DNA of 64,000 bases from Thereva unica. Lineage: Eukaryota; Arthropoda; Insecta; Diptera; Therevidae. The stretch is taken from the NCBI GenBank assembly GCA_949987705.1, contig CATLJY010000023.1:1-64000 (forward strand), read 5' to 3'. The notes beneath the pieces were generated by a model. It was not told the DNA's origin and ran no database searches. It saw nothing but the letters and a program-made list of their open reading frames with translations. Within the stretch, counting starts at the first letter, position 1; the number at the start of each line of letters is the position of its first letter. A program made the translations under genes and the position numbers. Positions 43,929 to 55,572 of this stretch are shown piece after piece.

Positions 43929-46900
43929 TCATGGAGTCAAGGTGTCATCTGGAGGCGTCAGTTGGTCTATAGGCAAGCGACAGATTTTGGTGACTGGCCT
44001 TAGAAAGGTATTGTGAGCCGTTCGGACTTGCACTACTCGTATCAGACCATCTTGTCCCGGGAATGTTTTTTCGACAGTGCCTAGAGGCCATCTCAGTGGT
44101 GGCAAGTTTTCTTGCTTGATGAGAACAATGTCGCCAACTTGGATATTACGTTGTTCCTTGTGCCACTTCTGCCTTTGCTGGAGTTGGTTTAAGTAATCCT
44201 TGGTCCACTTATCCCAGAATCCTTTAACTGTTTGTTGGATTTGTTTCCAACGGCGTGAGAGAGATACATTTTCGTCAGGACTTGGCTCTGGTATGGCGTT
44301 GAGTGCATGTCCAATTAAAAAATGCCCAGGCGTAAGTACGAATGGATCATCTGGGTCATTTCTAACGTAGCACAGTGGACGTGAATTTAGGCAAGCTTCA
44401 ATTTGCGTAAGTATTGTGGTATATTCTTCGAACGTGTAAACTGAATTTCCTATTGCTCTGCGTAAATGATGTTTGACGGACTTTACACCGGCTTCCCAAA
44501 GACCGCCGAAGTGTGGGGCGGCGGGTGGATTGAAGTGCCATGTAACTTGCTTCGATGTAAAGAAATGCGCAGCTTCTGGAGTAGCTTCTTTTATGGCTTG
44601 TTTGAGGTCTTTGTCGAGCACGAGCTTTGCTCCTACAAAATTCGTACCACAGTCGGAATAGATATTAGCACATAGACCTCTTCTAGAAATGAACCTCTTC
44701 AGAGCGGCGATGAATGCGGCTGTTGATAAGTCTGACACTAGTTCAATATGTACCGCCTTGGTTGTGAGGCAAATTATAACACAAATGTATGCCTTTTGTA
44801 GTTTTGCGTTTCTAATCGTGGACGTTTTCATTGTGATGGGTCCAGCGTAGTCAATGCCAATATTTGTGAACGGTTTGGCTATGGTGACCCTGGGTGCAGG
44901 TAAGTGTCCCATCAGTTGTGTCATCGTTTCGCCGCGATGTCTTGCACAGGTAATGCATTTATGAATACGATTAGTTATACAACGTCGAGCATCTAAAATC
45001 CAATATTTTTGGCGTAACGTGGTTAGTACGAGAGATGTTCCACCGTGAAGTGTTCCTAGATGTGTTTGGTCAATTATCATGTGTGTGACAGTGTGCTGTT
45101 GAGGTAAAATAACTGGGTGTTTCGCATTGTATGACATCGTTGTGTTATTCAGTCTCCCGCCTACTCGAATCAGCCTATCCTCGCCCATGAAAGGAGTTAA
45201 CTTAAGTAACCGGCTACTGTGTGGTAGTGGTTTTTTACTTAGCAGATTGGTGTATTCAACTGGAAATTCTGATTGTTGAATTAAGCGCAAAATTGTATTT
45301 TCTGCTTCTTGCCATTCAATTGCGGAGAGATAATTAAGCCTTTTACATTTGGAATGCTTGCAGTTATACGTGAACCTCAGGATTAGAGCGACGATGCGAA
45401 CGAGTCGCGTTATTGTTGAATAGCGCAGCCACAAGTTGTCCTTTGATTGCACAAAAAAGGAAGTTATGGTTGGGTTTTTTGCTTCCAACTTGGTCTGCCC
45501 GTTGATTTCTCGAACTTTAGGCCATTCATCTTGTCTTTTAGTCAACCAACTTGGGCCGTGCCACCAAAGCTGACTGTTGACCACTTTGGAGGCTGGCACT
45601 CCTCTAGATGCCAGATCTGCTGGATTATCATTTGTTGTAACATGTCGCCATTGATCGTAGCGTATGACTTCTTGGATTTCAACTACGCGATTTGCGACAT
45701 ACGTTTTCCACTTGGATGGATGTTCTTTGACCCATTGTAGTGCTATAGTGGAGTCCGTCCATGCGAAGGTTGGAATGTGCTGCAGCTGCATGTCTTCAAG
45801 AGTCGTTTTTATTAATCTGGCCAAAATTACGGCTGCGTTTAGTTCCAATCGAGGGATTGTGGTCGGTTTGGTAGGTGCTACTCGTGTTTTTGACGTGAGG
45901 ATTCTCGAAGAGATTTCCCCGTCGCTGGACTCGACTCGTAGGTACAAAACGGCAGCGTAAGCTTTGACTGAAGCGTCGCAAAACCCATGTAGTTGCATGT
46001 TTGCGTTATTAGAATATCCAATCCATCTGGGAATTTGAAGAGCTTCTATGGTCCTTAAGTCCTGTTTGAACGTACTCCATTGACGTTCTATATGACTGGA
46101 GACTTGCTGATCCCATGAGGATCCTGTAATCCATAGGGATTGCATTAAAATCTTTGCGATGATGAGAACGGGTGATAACCATCCTAATGGATCATACAAG
46201 GATGCTATGTCTGACAGAATGTTTCGTTTCGTTGTAAGATTATGCTCCCGGATTGATGTAACTACAAAAGTGAAGTAATCAGGCCCTGGATGCCAGCGAA
46301 TGCCAAGTGTTTTTATGACATCGGTTGTAGTAAGCATCAAAGTTGTCTTTAACTCTCGGTGTTCCAGTGGCACATCTTCTAGTAATGCAGGATCGTTGCT
46401 CGTCCACTTTCGTAATAGAAAACCACCTGCCTTTGTTATGTTGATCAGTTCCCGTTGTAGTATTTTTGCCTCTTTGATGTCATCAGCGCCAGTTAGCAAG
46501 TCATCCACGTAAAAGTTTTTAAGGATCGCCTTGGATGCTAATGGCCAGGTTTTCTTTTCGTCTACTGCTAGTTGCTGCAGTGTTCGGATAGCTAAATACG
46601 GTGCACATGCTGTGCCGAATGTCACTGTTTTTAGCTTGTAATCCTGTGGTAGATGTGTTTGAGGATGCTGCCATATGATCCTCTGGTATGTTTGATGGTC
46701 CGGATGCACTTCTATCATCCGATACATTTTCTCTATGTCAGCATTCATAGCGATTTTGTATTTCCTCCAGTTAAGCAAGGTTGCGAAAAGTTTAGGCTGC
46801 AGTGTGGGTCCTATTAGAAGTTGTTCATTGAGGGATTTTCCATTTGATGTTTTGGCGGAGGCGTCGAAAACCACTCTCAATTTAGTTGTAGTGCTTTCTT

Positions 46901-49178
46901 TAAATACTGCGTGGTGAGGAATATAGTAATGATTTTCCTCGTTGCTGGGGGGATCCACTGCTTCCATATGCCCAAGATCAATATATTCATTTAGGCATTT
47001 ACTATAATCTTCCTTGAGTTGAGGATTCTTACTAAGTTGTCGTTGCAAGGACAAGAACCGACTCATAGCTTGTGGCCTGGATTGTCCTAACGTTGGTTTG
47101 TTGTTGTCCACAAATGGAAGTGTGACTTGGTAACGTCCGTTTGGCTTACGAACGTGCGTTTCATTGAAGATCTGCTGGCAGGTCTCATCTTGTTTTGTGA
47201 GAAGCTGCTTTGGAGGTAATTCTTCAATCTCCCAAAAACGTTTGAGTTGCTCATCTAGATTTATATCTGCTGCACTTGCTGTGAAAGCTACTGTTTGATT
47301 TTCAAACGTGTTTGCTGTTGGCCCAATAATAATCCATCCGAATAATGTTTTGATGGCTATGGGTGCTGTGTCTGGTCCTCGTCGGATACCTTCTTGCACG
47401 ATTTTGGCATATATTCGTGCTCCCAATAATGCGTCGATAGTTCCAGGTTTACAAAATCTTGGATCTGCTAATGGTAAATCTTTGAGATGTTTCCACTCTT
47501 TCCCTTGGACTACTTTTGTTGGAAGAGGATCCGTAATCGTGTTGAGGACTAGGAAGTCGTCTGCTATTGACATCCTATTATTGCTGCGTGGTTTTAGTGT
47601 GAGTCTTACGTATTTATTTGATGTTGCTGCTGGGCTTGTGTTTATGCCTACGATTGATACAGCTGTACTCGTTGGGTTTGCACCCAGCTGCCTGCATGCA
47701 GCTTCTGTGATAAACGATGACTCCGAGCCAGGGTCTACGAGACATCGCAATGTTCTTTTCTTGCCATGTTGCGTATGAGCAATTACCACTGCTGTTGATA
47801 ACAGCGCATGATGGTTTTTCATGGCCAAGAAATTTTGGATTGTTGCTGCATCGCTGCTATTTGAGGGCGACTCTGTGGTTGTTGAAGACTGCTGTGGTAT
47901 GGTGTCTTCTTCGTTGCGGACTTTCTCGTGAAATCCTGTGGATCCAGTTTTTTCTTGCTTGGAATCGTTGTGCAGTGTGGTATGATGCTTTCCGTCACAT
48001 TTTCTACATCGATATTTGCTGGTACAATCATTGGTGTTGTGATAGCTGGAGAGACAATTTAGGCAACGGCCAGCTGTTTCTAGTACCTTGCGTTTGGCAG
48101 TAGTATTCATTGCATGATATTTCTTGCAAGTAGCAATGAAGTGCCTGGCGTGACAAGCTGGACAATTACCTTGTTTCTTCACATGATGTGTATATGTAGT
48201 CCTCAATGTGTTGTTGGGCTTGGGTTGAGCCGTAGGTTTGGATTCAATGATGTCTGCAATGGATTCCAAGACCCTTAATCTTGTGTTCAAGAAGGACTGG
48301 AACTTGGTAAAGGTAGGTAGAGCTTGAGTGTTTCCTTGTTCTTCCTCCCATAACCGTAATGTCATGAATGGTAACCTTTGGACCAGCAAATATATCAAAA
48401 TAGCGTCCCATGAGCTGGTGTCGACATCCAGACTCTTGAGTTGCTGTAGGCATTCGGATGTAGTGTCAATTAAAACCTTCATTCCCTTTGCTGTCTCAGT
48501 AGAGAGCTTGGGTATGCTCATAAAGGTTTTAATTTGATGATTTACAAGAACTCTTTTATTTTCGTAGCGCTCTTTTAGCTTTGACCAGGCTGGCTCGTAG
48601 TCTTCATTGGTTGTTGGCACGTGCTTCAGTAGAGTTTCTGCTTCCCCAACTAGGCATTCCTTCAAGTAGTGCAATTTTTGCACAGGTGCTAATTTGGGGT
48701 TACTATGTACCAGGGAGATGAAGATGTCATGGAAGGAACGCCACATGTCGTAATTGCCATTGTATTTTGGCAGGCTGATCCTAGGAAGTTGGATATCATG
48801 TTGCGTCCCAGTTTGTTGCAGTCCTGGTGTTTTAGTGTTTGGAGCGATGACTGATCCTGACGAAGTGGTTGGTGCCTGTCTTTGCAATCCATCCATCAAT
48901 TCACCCATATATTCGGCGTATTTGATCTCCGATTCACTATAGTGATCGAGAGCCAAATATTCCACGGGAATTTCTGGAGGATCTGCGAGTGCTGCTTTAT
49001 TTAAGGCGAAGTCATTATCGCGGAACTCTTCCCACAATATTTTCAAGTCGGCGATTCTGGATTCGTAAAATCCATATGTGCGCTTTACTAAGGAAGTTTT
49101 TTTTCCATTTTCGATGAATTTGCTCAATCGATTTCGTAGCACTTGTTGTGTCTGGCACAATTGTTGTATTGTCGTCAT
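43929..49178 (-). CDS. BEL/Pao Gag-Pol polyprotein, intact
   Basis: 1749 codons from ATG at 49178. Residues about 130-300 are the DUF1759-type gag domain (LPKYNGNYDMWRSFHDIF). 338-400 hold zinc knuckles (CPACHARH, CLNCLSSYHNTNDC, CRKCDGKHH). 480-640 hold the BEL aspartic protease (LVDPGSESSFI, here DPG rather than DTG/DSG). 760-1000 hold RT with YVDD near 890. 1060-1200 hold RNase H with FCDAS, RLELN, WTDST and NPADLAS. 1345-1415 hold the integrase zinc region (HLGTLHGG, CITCARH). 1440-1570 hold the integrase core with D1443, D1509 and E1562. 1640-1740 hold the DUF5641-type C-terminal domain. No stop or obvious loss of a catalytic residue is seen. It would supply all functions for reverse transcription and integration of the element. 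Confidence 0.95.
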   Translation of the reverse strand: MTTIQQLCQTQQVLRNRLSKFIENGKKTSLVKRTYGFYESRIADLKILWEEFRDNDFALNKAALADPPEIPVEYLALDHYSESEIKYAEYMGELMDGLQRQAPTTSSGSVIAPNTKTPGLQQTGTQHDIQLPRISLPKYNGNYDMWRSFHDIFISLVHSNPKLAPVQKLHYLKECLVGEAETLLKHVPTTNEDYEPAWSKLKERYENKRVLVNHQIKTFMSIPKLSTETAKGMKVLIDTTSECLQQLKSLDVDTSSWDAILIYLLVQRLPFMTLRLWEEEQGNTQALPTFTKFQSFLNTRLRVLESIADIIESKPTAQPKPNNTLRTTYTHHVKKQGNCPACHARHFIATCKKYHAMNTTAKRKVLETAGRCLNCLSSYHNTNDCTSKYRCRKCDGKHHTTLHNDSKQEKTGSTGFHEKVRNEEDTIPQQSSTTTESPSNSSDAATIQNFLAMKNHHALLSTAVVIAHTQHGKKRTLRCLVDPGSESSFITEAACRQLGANPTSTAVSIVGINTSPAATSNKYVRLTLKPRSNNRMSIADDFLVLNTITDPLPTKVVQGKEWKHLKDLPLADPRFCKPGTIDALLGARIYAKIVQEGIRRGPDTAPIAIKTLFGWIIIGPTANTFENQTVAFTASAADINLDEQLKRFWEIEELPPKQLLTKQDETCQQIFNETHVRKPNGRYQVTLPFVDNNKPTLGQSRPQAMSRFLSLQRQLSKNPQLKEDYSKCLNEYIDLGHMEAVDPPSNEENHYYIPHHAVFKESTTTKLRVVFDASAKTSNGKSLNEQLLIGPTLQPKLFATLLNWRKYKIAMNADIEKMYRMIEVHPDHQTYQRIIWQHPQTHLPQDYKLKTVTFGTACAPYLAIRTLQQLAVDEKKTWPLASKAILKNFYVDDLLTGADDIKEAKILQRELINITKAGGFLLRKWTSNDPALLEDVPLEHRELKTTLMLTTTDVIKTLGIRWHPGPDYFTFVVTSIREHNLTTKRNILSDIASLYDPLGWLSPVLIIAKILMQSLWITGSSWDQQVSSHIERQWSTFKQDLRTIEALQIPRWIGYSNNANMQLHGFCDASVKAYAAVLYLRVESSDGEISSRILTSKTRVAPTKPTTIPRLELNAAVILARLIKTTLEDMQLQHIPTFAWTDSTIALQWVKEHPSKWKTYVANRVVEIQEVIRYDQWRHVTTNDNPADLASRGVPASKVVNSQLWWHGPSWLTKRQDEWPKVREINGQTKLEAKNPTITSFFVQSKDNLWLRYSTITRLVRIVALILRFTYNCKHSKCKRLNYLSAIEWQEAENTILRLIQQSEFPVEYTNLLSKKPLPHSSRLLKLTPFMGEDRLIRVGGRLNNTTMSYNAKHPVILPQQHTVTHMIIDQTHLGTLHGGTSLVLTTLRQKYWILDARRCITNRIHKCITCARHRGETMTQLMGHLPAPRVTIAKPFTNIGIDYAGPITMKTSTIRNAKLQKAYICVIICLTTKAVHIELVSDLSTAAFIAALKRFISRRGLCANIYSDCGTNFVGAKLVLDKDLKQAIKEATPEAAHFFTSKQVTWHFNPPAAPHFGGLWEAGVKSVKHHLRRAIGNSVYTFEEYTTILTQIEACLNSRPLCYVRNDPDDPFVLTPGHFLIGHALNAIPEPSPDENVSLSRRWKQIQQTVKGFWDKWTKDYLNQLQQRQKWHKEQRNIQVGDIVLIKQENLPPLRWPLGTVEKTFPGQDGLIRVVQVRTAHNTFLRPVTKICRLPIDQLTPPDDTLTP

Positions 49179-49265
49179 GTTGAAAATCTGAAACTACTCG
49201 AACACCGAAACTATAAAGCGAACTTGATTGTGCTGCACGCGTATTCCTGGATGGAACCACCAAAA

Positions 49266-50558
49266 TGTTAAATGCAAACTGAAGAGTTTAGGAATAGAAA
49301 TTAAACGCGTCAGTTAACAACCAAGTTTTCTTTATTTATGAAAAAAATGTTAAATATATAAAACAAATTTAATATAATTTTATATACTTATGCTACTGGA
49401 CTTTGAAATATAAGCATACAGCGCCACTATAACCTAATTGGCATATGTGTGACACAATCACTTAATATTTGTCTAAGTCCTTATTAACGTTTGAAGTTCT
49501 TGCAAATCTTTGAGCATATATAACTTCAATTACTATTTAGCATATAGAAGTTTGATCACTCAATTCGTTTGCTGCTACCACGCGACTGGTCATGAGTGCT
49601 GTTGGTGCTCGGATTTTATAGCCAGGAAAGCAACGGTCCAAATTCAAACACCAATATTCTTACTATTTTTATTCAAAATGGCCACATATATTTTTATCAA
49701 TGTATTTTTGAAAATATATGTATCTCGTTCTTTTTATCCTTTTTGTTTTCTTTCTCTTTCACTCTTACTACCTTTTATGAAAAAATTTTATTTATCTTAA
49801 TATCTTTTTACACATAAAATATTTTGCCTTTCTGGTCACACTATTGAATTCCTCTTTAAATTTTACTGTGGTTTCATGTATCACACCATGACAATACGTA
49901 AAGTTTGATTTTGACGTTTGTCGCCGGTGTTTTTATCGCGAAGTCGCGCGCGTATAATTTCGCGTAAAAAGTGCGTTTTACGTGTGTTCCAGTTGTCTTA
50001 AGGTAAGTAAAAGCCTTTGCGCAAGGTTTTTAGTGTTTATGCTGTGTGTTGGTGTTATATGTGCATGTGAACTATGTGTTTTTTGCTTGTTTCAATGTTT
50101 GTCCATAAAAGGTAGGTTATGTGTTATTCTATGTTTTTCATTTAATATTTCACCTGGAAGTTTAGTTTATTTTCATGTTAATTCACAGGTGAAATATTAT
50201 TTAATATACTTTCCATTGTTTCACTGCGCTAGTGTTTAATTTATGTTAATTGTGTTGATTTTTGCTTTGTTTACATTTTTATGTACTTGTTGTTGTTGTT
50301 TTTATGTCATTTTGATATTTGTTATTGGAGTAGAAATTCCTTGACTTATTGTGGAATTTCTACTTATATGTAAATAAATTCAATATTATTTAATTAAATA
50401 ATTAATTTTTCTTGTACATTTTTAGATTTGGCCGAATAATTTGGAGTTTCTGGATACAACCCGATAGGTATATTTTTTTGTTTTTAATTTTATAATAATT
50501 CAATTTCTTTTTAGGTATTTGTGTTTTGGTTTTTGTTTTTTAGGTTTGGGGTCAAACA
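49266..50558 (-). repeat. 5' LTR of BEL element 2
   Basis: Near-identical to the left LTR. On the minus strand it is followed by ttttggtggttccatcc, the likely primer-binding region. It should carry the promoter in the element's own direction. Confidence 0.95.
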
Positions 50559-50563
50559 CTAAG

Positions 50564-52040
50564 TATGGGATGGGATGTAATTAGACTTTTGAGTTTTTCA
50601 AATGCATTTATGAAATTTGGATCATTTGTGTTTATTCTACTGTCTTTTTCAGATATTTGGTAATAGGCTGAGCAACTTTAGCGTAATCTTTCACGAATTT
50701 TCGGTAAAAACCAGTAAGACCTAAGAAACTCTTGATTTCTTTTACAGTTCTTGGTATTTCCAGATTCTTTATCACACTAATTTTCTCAGGGCTCGGCTTT
50801 ATTCCGTCCTTAGTTATTACATGTCCTAAAAATGGGGTTTCTTTTTCTAAAAATCTACATTTGTCTATCTGAATTTTTAGTTTGTGCTGACCTAAGGTTT
50901 TAAAGATTTCCGAGATAGCTTTGACGTGTTCCTGAAGGGATGTACTAAATATTAGGACGTCGTCAAGGTATACAACGCAGGTTTTATTTATGAAATCCCT
51001 CAAGACATCATTCATAAGCCTTTGGAACGTCGCTGGGGCGTTCTTCAGGCCAAATGGCATCCTATTGTATTCATAAAGTCCGTGTGGGGTGATGAATGCC
51101 GTCTTCTTCCTGTCCTCCTCTCTTATTAGGATTTGGTGATAACCTTTCGCCAAATCGATTGTTGAGAAATACTGGGCTCGGCCTAGTTTATCTAGGATGG
51201 CATAAATGTTGGGCAGTGGGAACTTATCGTCCACTGTTACCTCATTTAATCTTCGGTAGTCAATGACTATCCGAAATTTTTTCTCAGCAGAATTATCGCT
51301 CTTTTTCGGCACTACAATTAATGGGCTGGAATACTTGGAGTTACTTTTGCGTATTATTCCTTGTTGTTCCATATCCGCAATCTGTCGCCTAACTTCTTGC
51401 TCATGTTTGGGCGGGTACCTGTAAAGTTTTGCGTTTATTTGGTTTTCCGTGGTCGTGATGATTTCATGTTGAATGCTTGGAGTGCTAGTCAACTTATCAC
51501 CTTCTTTAAAAAATAAATATTCGAACTTTTTAACTAATTCGACAACTGCCTGGTATTCGTCAGGGTTTAAATGATTGAGTTGGAGACGTTTTAAATAATC
51601 ATTTTCTACCGGTTCCAGTGAACACACCTGGTCCATTGGATGAGATTTATTTAAAAATGGTAATATTTGGCCGTTGAGAGAAATGTGTTGGTACTTAATA
51701 TTAACGTCGGTTTTTAGTTTATTTAATAGATCCATACCGATAAGGAATTGATAACTTCGTTTAACTAGGTTTCTAACCTTCCAACGAATAATAGCTCCTG
51801 GTGGAAGCTTAAACTCCTCTGGGGGTGGTGTATGCACTTCGTAATTTAACCGTAACCGTGGTGAACTTTAATGGCTTTATTTTAATTTTAAAGAAATTAG
51901 GTAATTTAGCATCAATAATGCTAAACGAAGATCCTGTATCGATTAGGGCCGTATATTTTACGCCATTGATGGTGATGTGGATTTGTGGTAATTCGTCCGA
52001 GGCTAGTTTAGAAAAAACTTTTCTGCTTCTTCTGACATCC
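50564..52040 (-). pseudogene. pol: Errantivirus 1 protease and reverse transcriptase
   Basis: The protease active site (LIDTGSSFSI) lies near 51925-51960. The long frame 50632-51837 holds the rest of the protease-RT linker and a full RT ([45 protein letters not shown]). A frame change near 51870 separates protease from RT, and a one-base shift near 50632 precedes the join to RNase H across the BEL insertion. The pol frame is -1 relative to gag, with a T run at the overlap near 52020, as expected for errantiviral frameshifting. Confidence 0.87.
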
Positions 52041-53373
52041 CAACTGTAACTGTCTGAGGATTACTATGTGCCAGGGCACGAAGAGAGAAAACTGCCATAA
52101 AGGCCAAGAAAGACCATCATTACAAAATAAAAACGGGGAAGGGATCAAACAGAAGGTGGCTTGGACGGTTCGACCTCCGGGAGGGTATCGCAACGAAATG
52201 CATCCGTAGCACCGGTTGTCGGCACGACTTGCGCTGCGCAAACTGGCTCGCCGGATGGGGTGGGGTCCGCGGTACGGGGATGCAAGAATAGGGTTACAGT
52301 TACACTTAGAGAAAACTCGTGCCTATATAAATAAGAAAAGCGATAAGGGTGGAGAAAACCGTAACGGGCTAACGAGAGGGTGCACAGGAGAAGAAAGGAA
52401 GTGGTCATTGATCATGGTCCGGGGCTACTTCATATGGATCGAAAAAGAAAAAAATTTAGTAGGGCGACAATTGCCTGGGGGGGGACATCCTTAAGCCTCG
52501 GGGGGACCACACGATGGGGGGAGCACTCACTCCATTATTGATTTAAAATTTCCATTCAACTAATTTTTTTGTGTGCCATCAGAATTCATATATATATAAC
52601 TCAATCAAGAATCGAGTAACTTTCAATAGATGGTGACTACTTTCATCATTTGACACTGTATTAGCAAATGAAAATTAGCGCGGATACAACAAATTTAACG
52701 GACGATTTTCTACACCTACCGGTAGGCCTAAGTACACAATACTTGACAGCAATATCTTCAATAATTAAAAGTTATACCAATAATATCTATGTCTCACCCA
52801 AAAGGAGAAAAGAAAACAAAGAAAAACGGCTATCAATTATTTAGCATACACGTTTAGTAAGAAAAGAGAACCGACTTCTTAATATGTTCTATATACTCAC
52901 GAGAGAGATTATTTAATTCATCAAATCATTTGAAAAAAAAATTTTAGATATTCCACGTTGCTTTAATTCACGAAAAAAAAGAAATTTAGAGTCGTCGAGT
53001 TGCCAAAAAAAAAAACAAGTGTATACAACTTCCTAATACATCCGATACATTCCGAACGAAACCATTGCCTTCATAGAAAAATTTTTGGTCAGCATTATTT
53101 TGCCTCAATTTGTATTTATTCAAACAACAAAAAAACCTTTTTTTTTATACCTTCATATTACTTATGTATTTGCAAAATAAATGAGTGGCTTACCTGCCTT
53201 CTAAGATAAAATATTATATCGTTCCGTCTCGTTACCTTTATTCTTATTTAAACTCCACCCGGTCGGTTTCCTTTTCCTCCGTTTTAATAACTGAAGAATT
53301 TCAATAATACTAATAACGCACTATATTATCAACCATATTTGCTGAAAATTAAAGTTAGTATCATATACCCTGG

Positions 53374-53890
53374 CCGTTTAGCCAACGGTATTTAACAATC
53401 CATAAATATATTATAAATGCCTAAAATTCAATGAAACCTGTAAATTTTATATATATATGTATATATTTAATTGCTGAAAAAAAATTTATTAATATTACTT
53501 ATCCGTCTTGCTAACGGAATATTCAATAATTCACTTTATTAATAATATCAAATTCCAAATTCATTCTTTAAGACTTATATTTTTAACTGCTGAAAAAAAA
53601 AGAATTTCATAAGAAATACTTAACCGATTTGCCAACGGCATCATCAACACTTCTTTATGCTCCCCAAAAGAATTTTGTACACGTTAAACTTTAATTATCA
53701 ATTCTCATGGAGAGAGAAAAAAAAATCGAACGAATTTTTCTCAGCCGTTTCGCTACTCGGAAAAACTTCATAATTCACGTTGTTTTACTTAACCCAAAAT
53801 TTAATCATACTCTTTTTCTTCTTTATACACTGTTATTAGCGGAGCAAAAGTTTATTCTATTCAATTTAGTTTACCGTTTCGCCAACGGTA
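53374..53890. repeat. Degenerate tandem array with CCGTTT-GCCAACGG motif
   Basis: A partly palindromic word like ccgtttagccaacggta recurs at 53374, 53503, 53624, 53744 and 53873, that is every 120-129 bp. Several copies also share a gctgaaaaaaaa stretch upstream. The units between are strongly diverged. Confidence 0.75.
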
Positions 53891-54073
53891 CATTCTATGA
53901 CCCGTTTTCGTCAAGAAGAAAATTTCGGTTTTTATTATATTGCTAATCACTATTCATTAAACGCCCCAATTTTCTTCTTTCGATTTCTTTAAAAAAAAAT
54001 TTTATGCTTAAGCCTATATATTTTCTTCAAATCCTTGACAATATTCTTATTGGTTACCTGTTAAGTTGACTTA

Positions 54074-54389
54074 TGGGCCGTCCACACTATGCGGACTTCA
54101 ATCCCACGCGCTTTTCGCTATACGTCCTCAGCCAAAAGCGCGCATGAGCTTTAAATCGTGAGCAAATTGAGAAAACAAATCAATTTTCATATGAAAGGCC
54201 GTACGCGTTTCTGAAAAGCCCGTATTGTGTGGACGTAAAATGTACCTTTTTAAGCACAGCCTTTTGTCCGTGCCGTTTGGTCGTGCTGCCTTTACCATTA
54301 AAAATATCACAAAAAAAGCCATTAAACTCTATATGAAAAAAAGAGGCAAAAGCGCGTATCACCTAAGACCGCGTAGTGTGGACGCACCA
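54074..54389. mobile_element. MITE with TTA target duplication
   Basis: 316 bp with inverted ends (tgggccgtccacactatgcgg and the complement of tggtgcgtccacactacgcgg), flanked by tta at 54071-54073 and 54390-54392. No coding capacity. Ends and TSD suggest the PIF/Harbinger type, like 14772-17777. Confidence 0.75.
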
Positions 54390-55572
54390 TTACGGTTTCC
54401 TTTCCCGTTTTCTTTTGTGTCCATGTTCCCGGACTCCATGCAGCTTTAACACCTTAAATACCTCTTTTCCCCGAACTCAGGGCTCGAAATCCTGTCTTTT
54501 ATCTGCCTCCTTATTAGAATCTTGGAAAAATCACCTCAGCACTTAATTTTTTTTTTTTACTATTAAAAAAACTTTTTTTTTTTTCGCCAGCACTCAACAT
54601 GTGCTATTTTATCGCCGATCTGCTTCACTTTTTCGTCCAAATCTTACTCACTCCGCTTTCCAAAACTGACTGCCTTCAGCCGTTCGGGGCAACGTTACTC
54701 TTCCCCCGCCTCTTGACTTGCATTTTTCGTCGTGCTTGCGGGCAGCGTTGCCACTCTCCCACACTTGTCCCATTTCCGCCTAGTTTCACCTATTAGAACT
54801 TTTATCCCATTTTATTTGTTTTTAGTACATATTCCTTTCCGATTTAATTCGGCGATTTAATTTAACCCATTCCCTCACTGGACACGCATACTTGTAGAAC
54901 CTACTCTTGTTTTAATTGATTTTGTACATATGGTGGTTAAATGTGTTTGGTAACAACGCTGATCGCAGAGCTACGGGTATTTTGGCTGCGTTCATGCCCA
55001 AGTCCCTTTAGCTAAGTTAGGCATATTAGCTACGGCATAAACAGCCATTCCTTAACTGCTTTTGAGCTTTAGCAAAAATGCAACACAACTCAATATTAAC
55101 AAAAGCTTTGCAAATGAATGCCGAAAACGAATTTTATAAGTAGATATTGATATGGGACACAGGTATTGAAGCAAGAAAAGAATTTCTGATTATTGTTTGT
55201 TAAAGAAGGGAATATCGGAAAATTTTATGATTATTGTCGCAATTTTAGGGCTGGGAGATGCCATGCCACGGACGGTGCTAAGTTATCAGCGACAGTACAA
55301 CAGGGCTGAAGTAATTTGGGCCTAAATGCGTTTATGCCAGATTGAAATTGCTTGTTTGGTGGAAAAGACGGTTGGGGCGACATCGGATGAATAAGTAGGT
55401 CGTTTTTCTTGGGTCTTCAGGTGGGTCTTGAGGACTAATAGATTAATTTTTGAATTTGTCAGAACTGATTCGAAATTTGAGTGTCGCCCCTCGTAGTTTA
55501 AGCTTTAGTAACATGCGGCTTCGGGGTTTCTTTCTAACACCTTATAGTGCTTCAGGGTGACCGTTACACAAC

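Larger units (their letters stand above)
42220..50558 (-). mobile_element. Apparently intact BEL/Pao element 2
   Basis: Two 1293-bp LTRs (42220-43512 and 49266-50558, TG...CA) differ at about four positions. A 5-bp TSD ctaag lies at 42215-42219 and 50559-50563. A minus-strand polypurine tract (aagggggaggagaa) follows the left LTR at 43513-43526. One 1749-codon frame fills the interior. It interrupts errantivirus 1 between RT and RNase H. The high LTR identity marks it as one of the youngest insertions in the window. Confidence 0.95.
52045..55568. mobile_element. Unidentified LTR-like insertion in errantivirus 1 gag-pol junction
   Basis: The block begins TGTAAC and ends GTTACA and is flanked by caac (52041-52044 and 55569-55572). 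It lies just before the end of gag, and removal restores the gag frame. At 3.5 kb with no coding frames and no internal LTR pair it could be a very long solo LTR or a non-autonomous element. It contains a G+C-rich patch (52150-52500), the degenerate tandem array 53374-53890 and a MITE (54074-54389). Confidence 0.65.

Noticed and set aside
47308..48103. Plus-strand open frames opposite BEL 2 and other long genes
   Set aside because: They are antisense shadows of the 1749-codon BEL polyprotein and show no motifs of their own.
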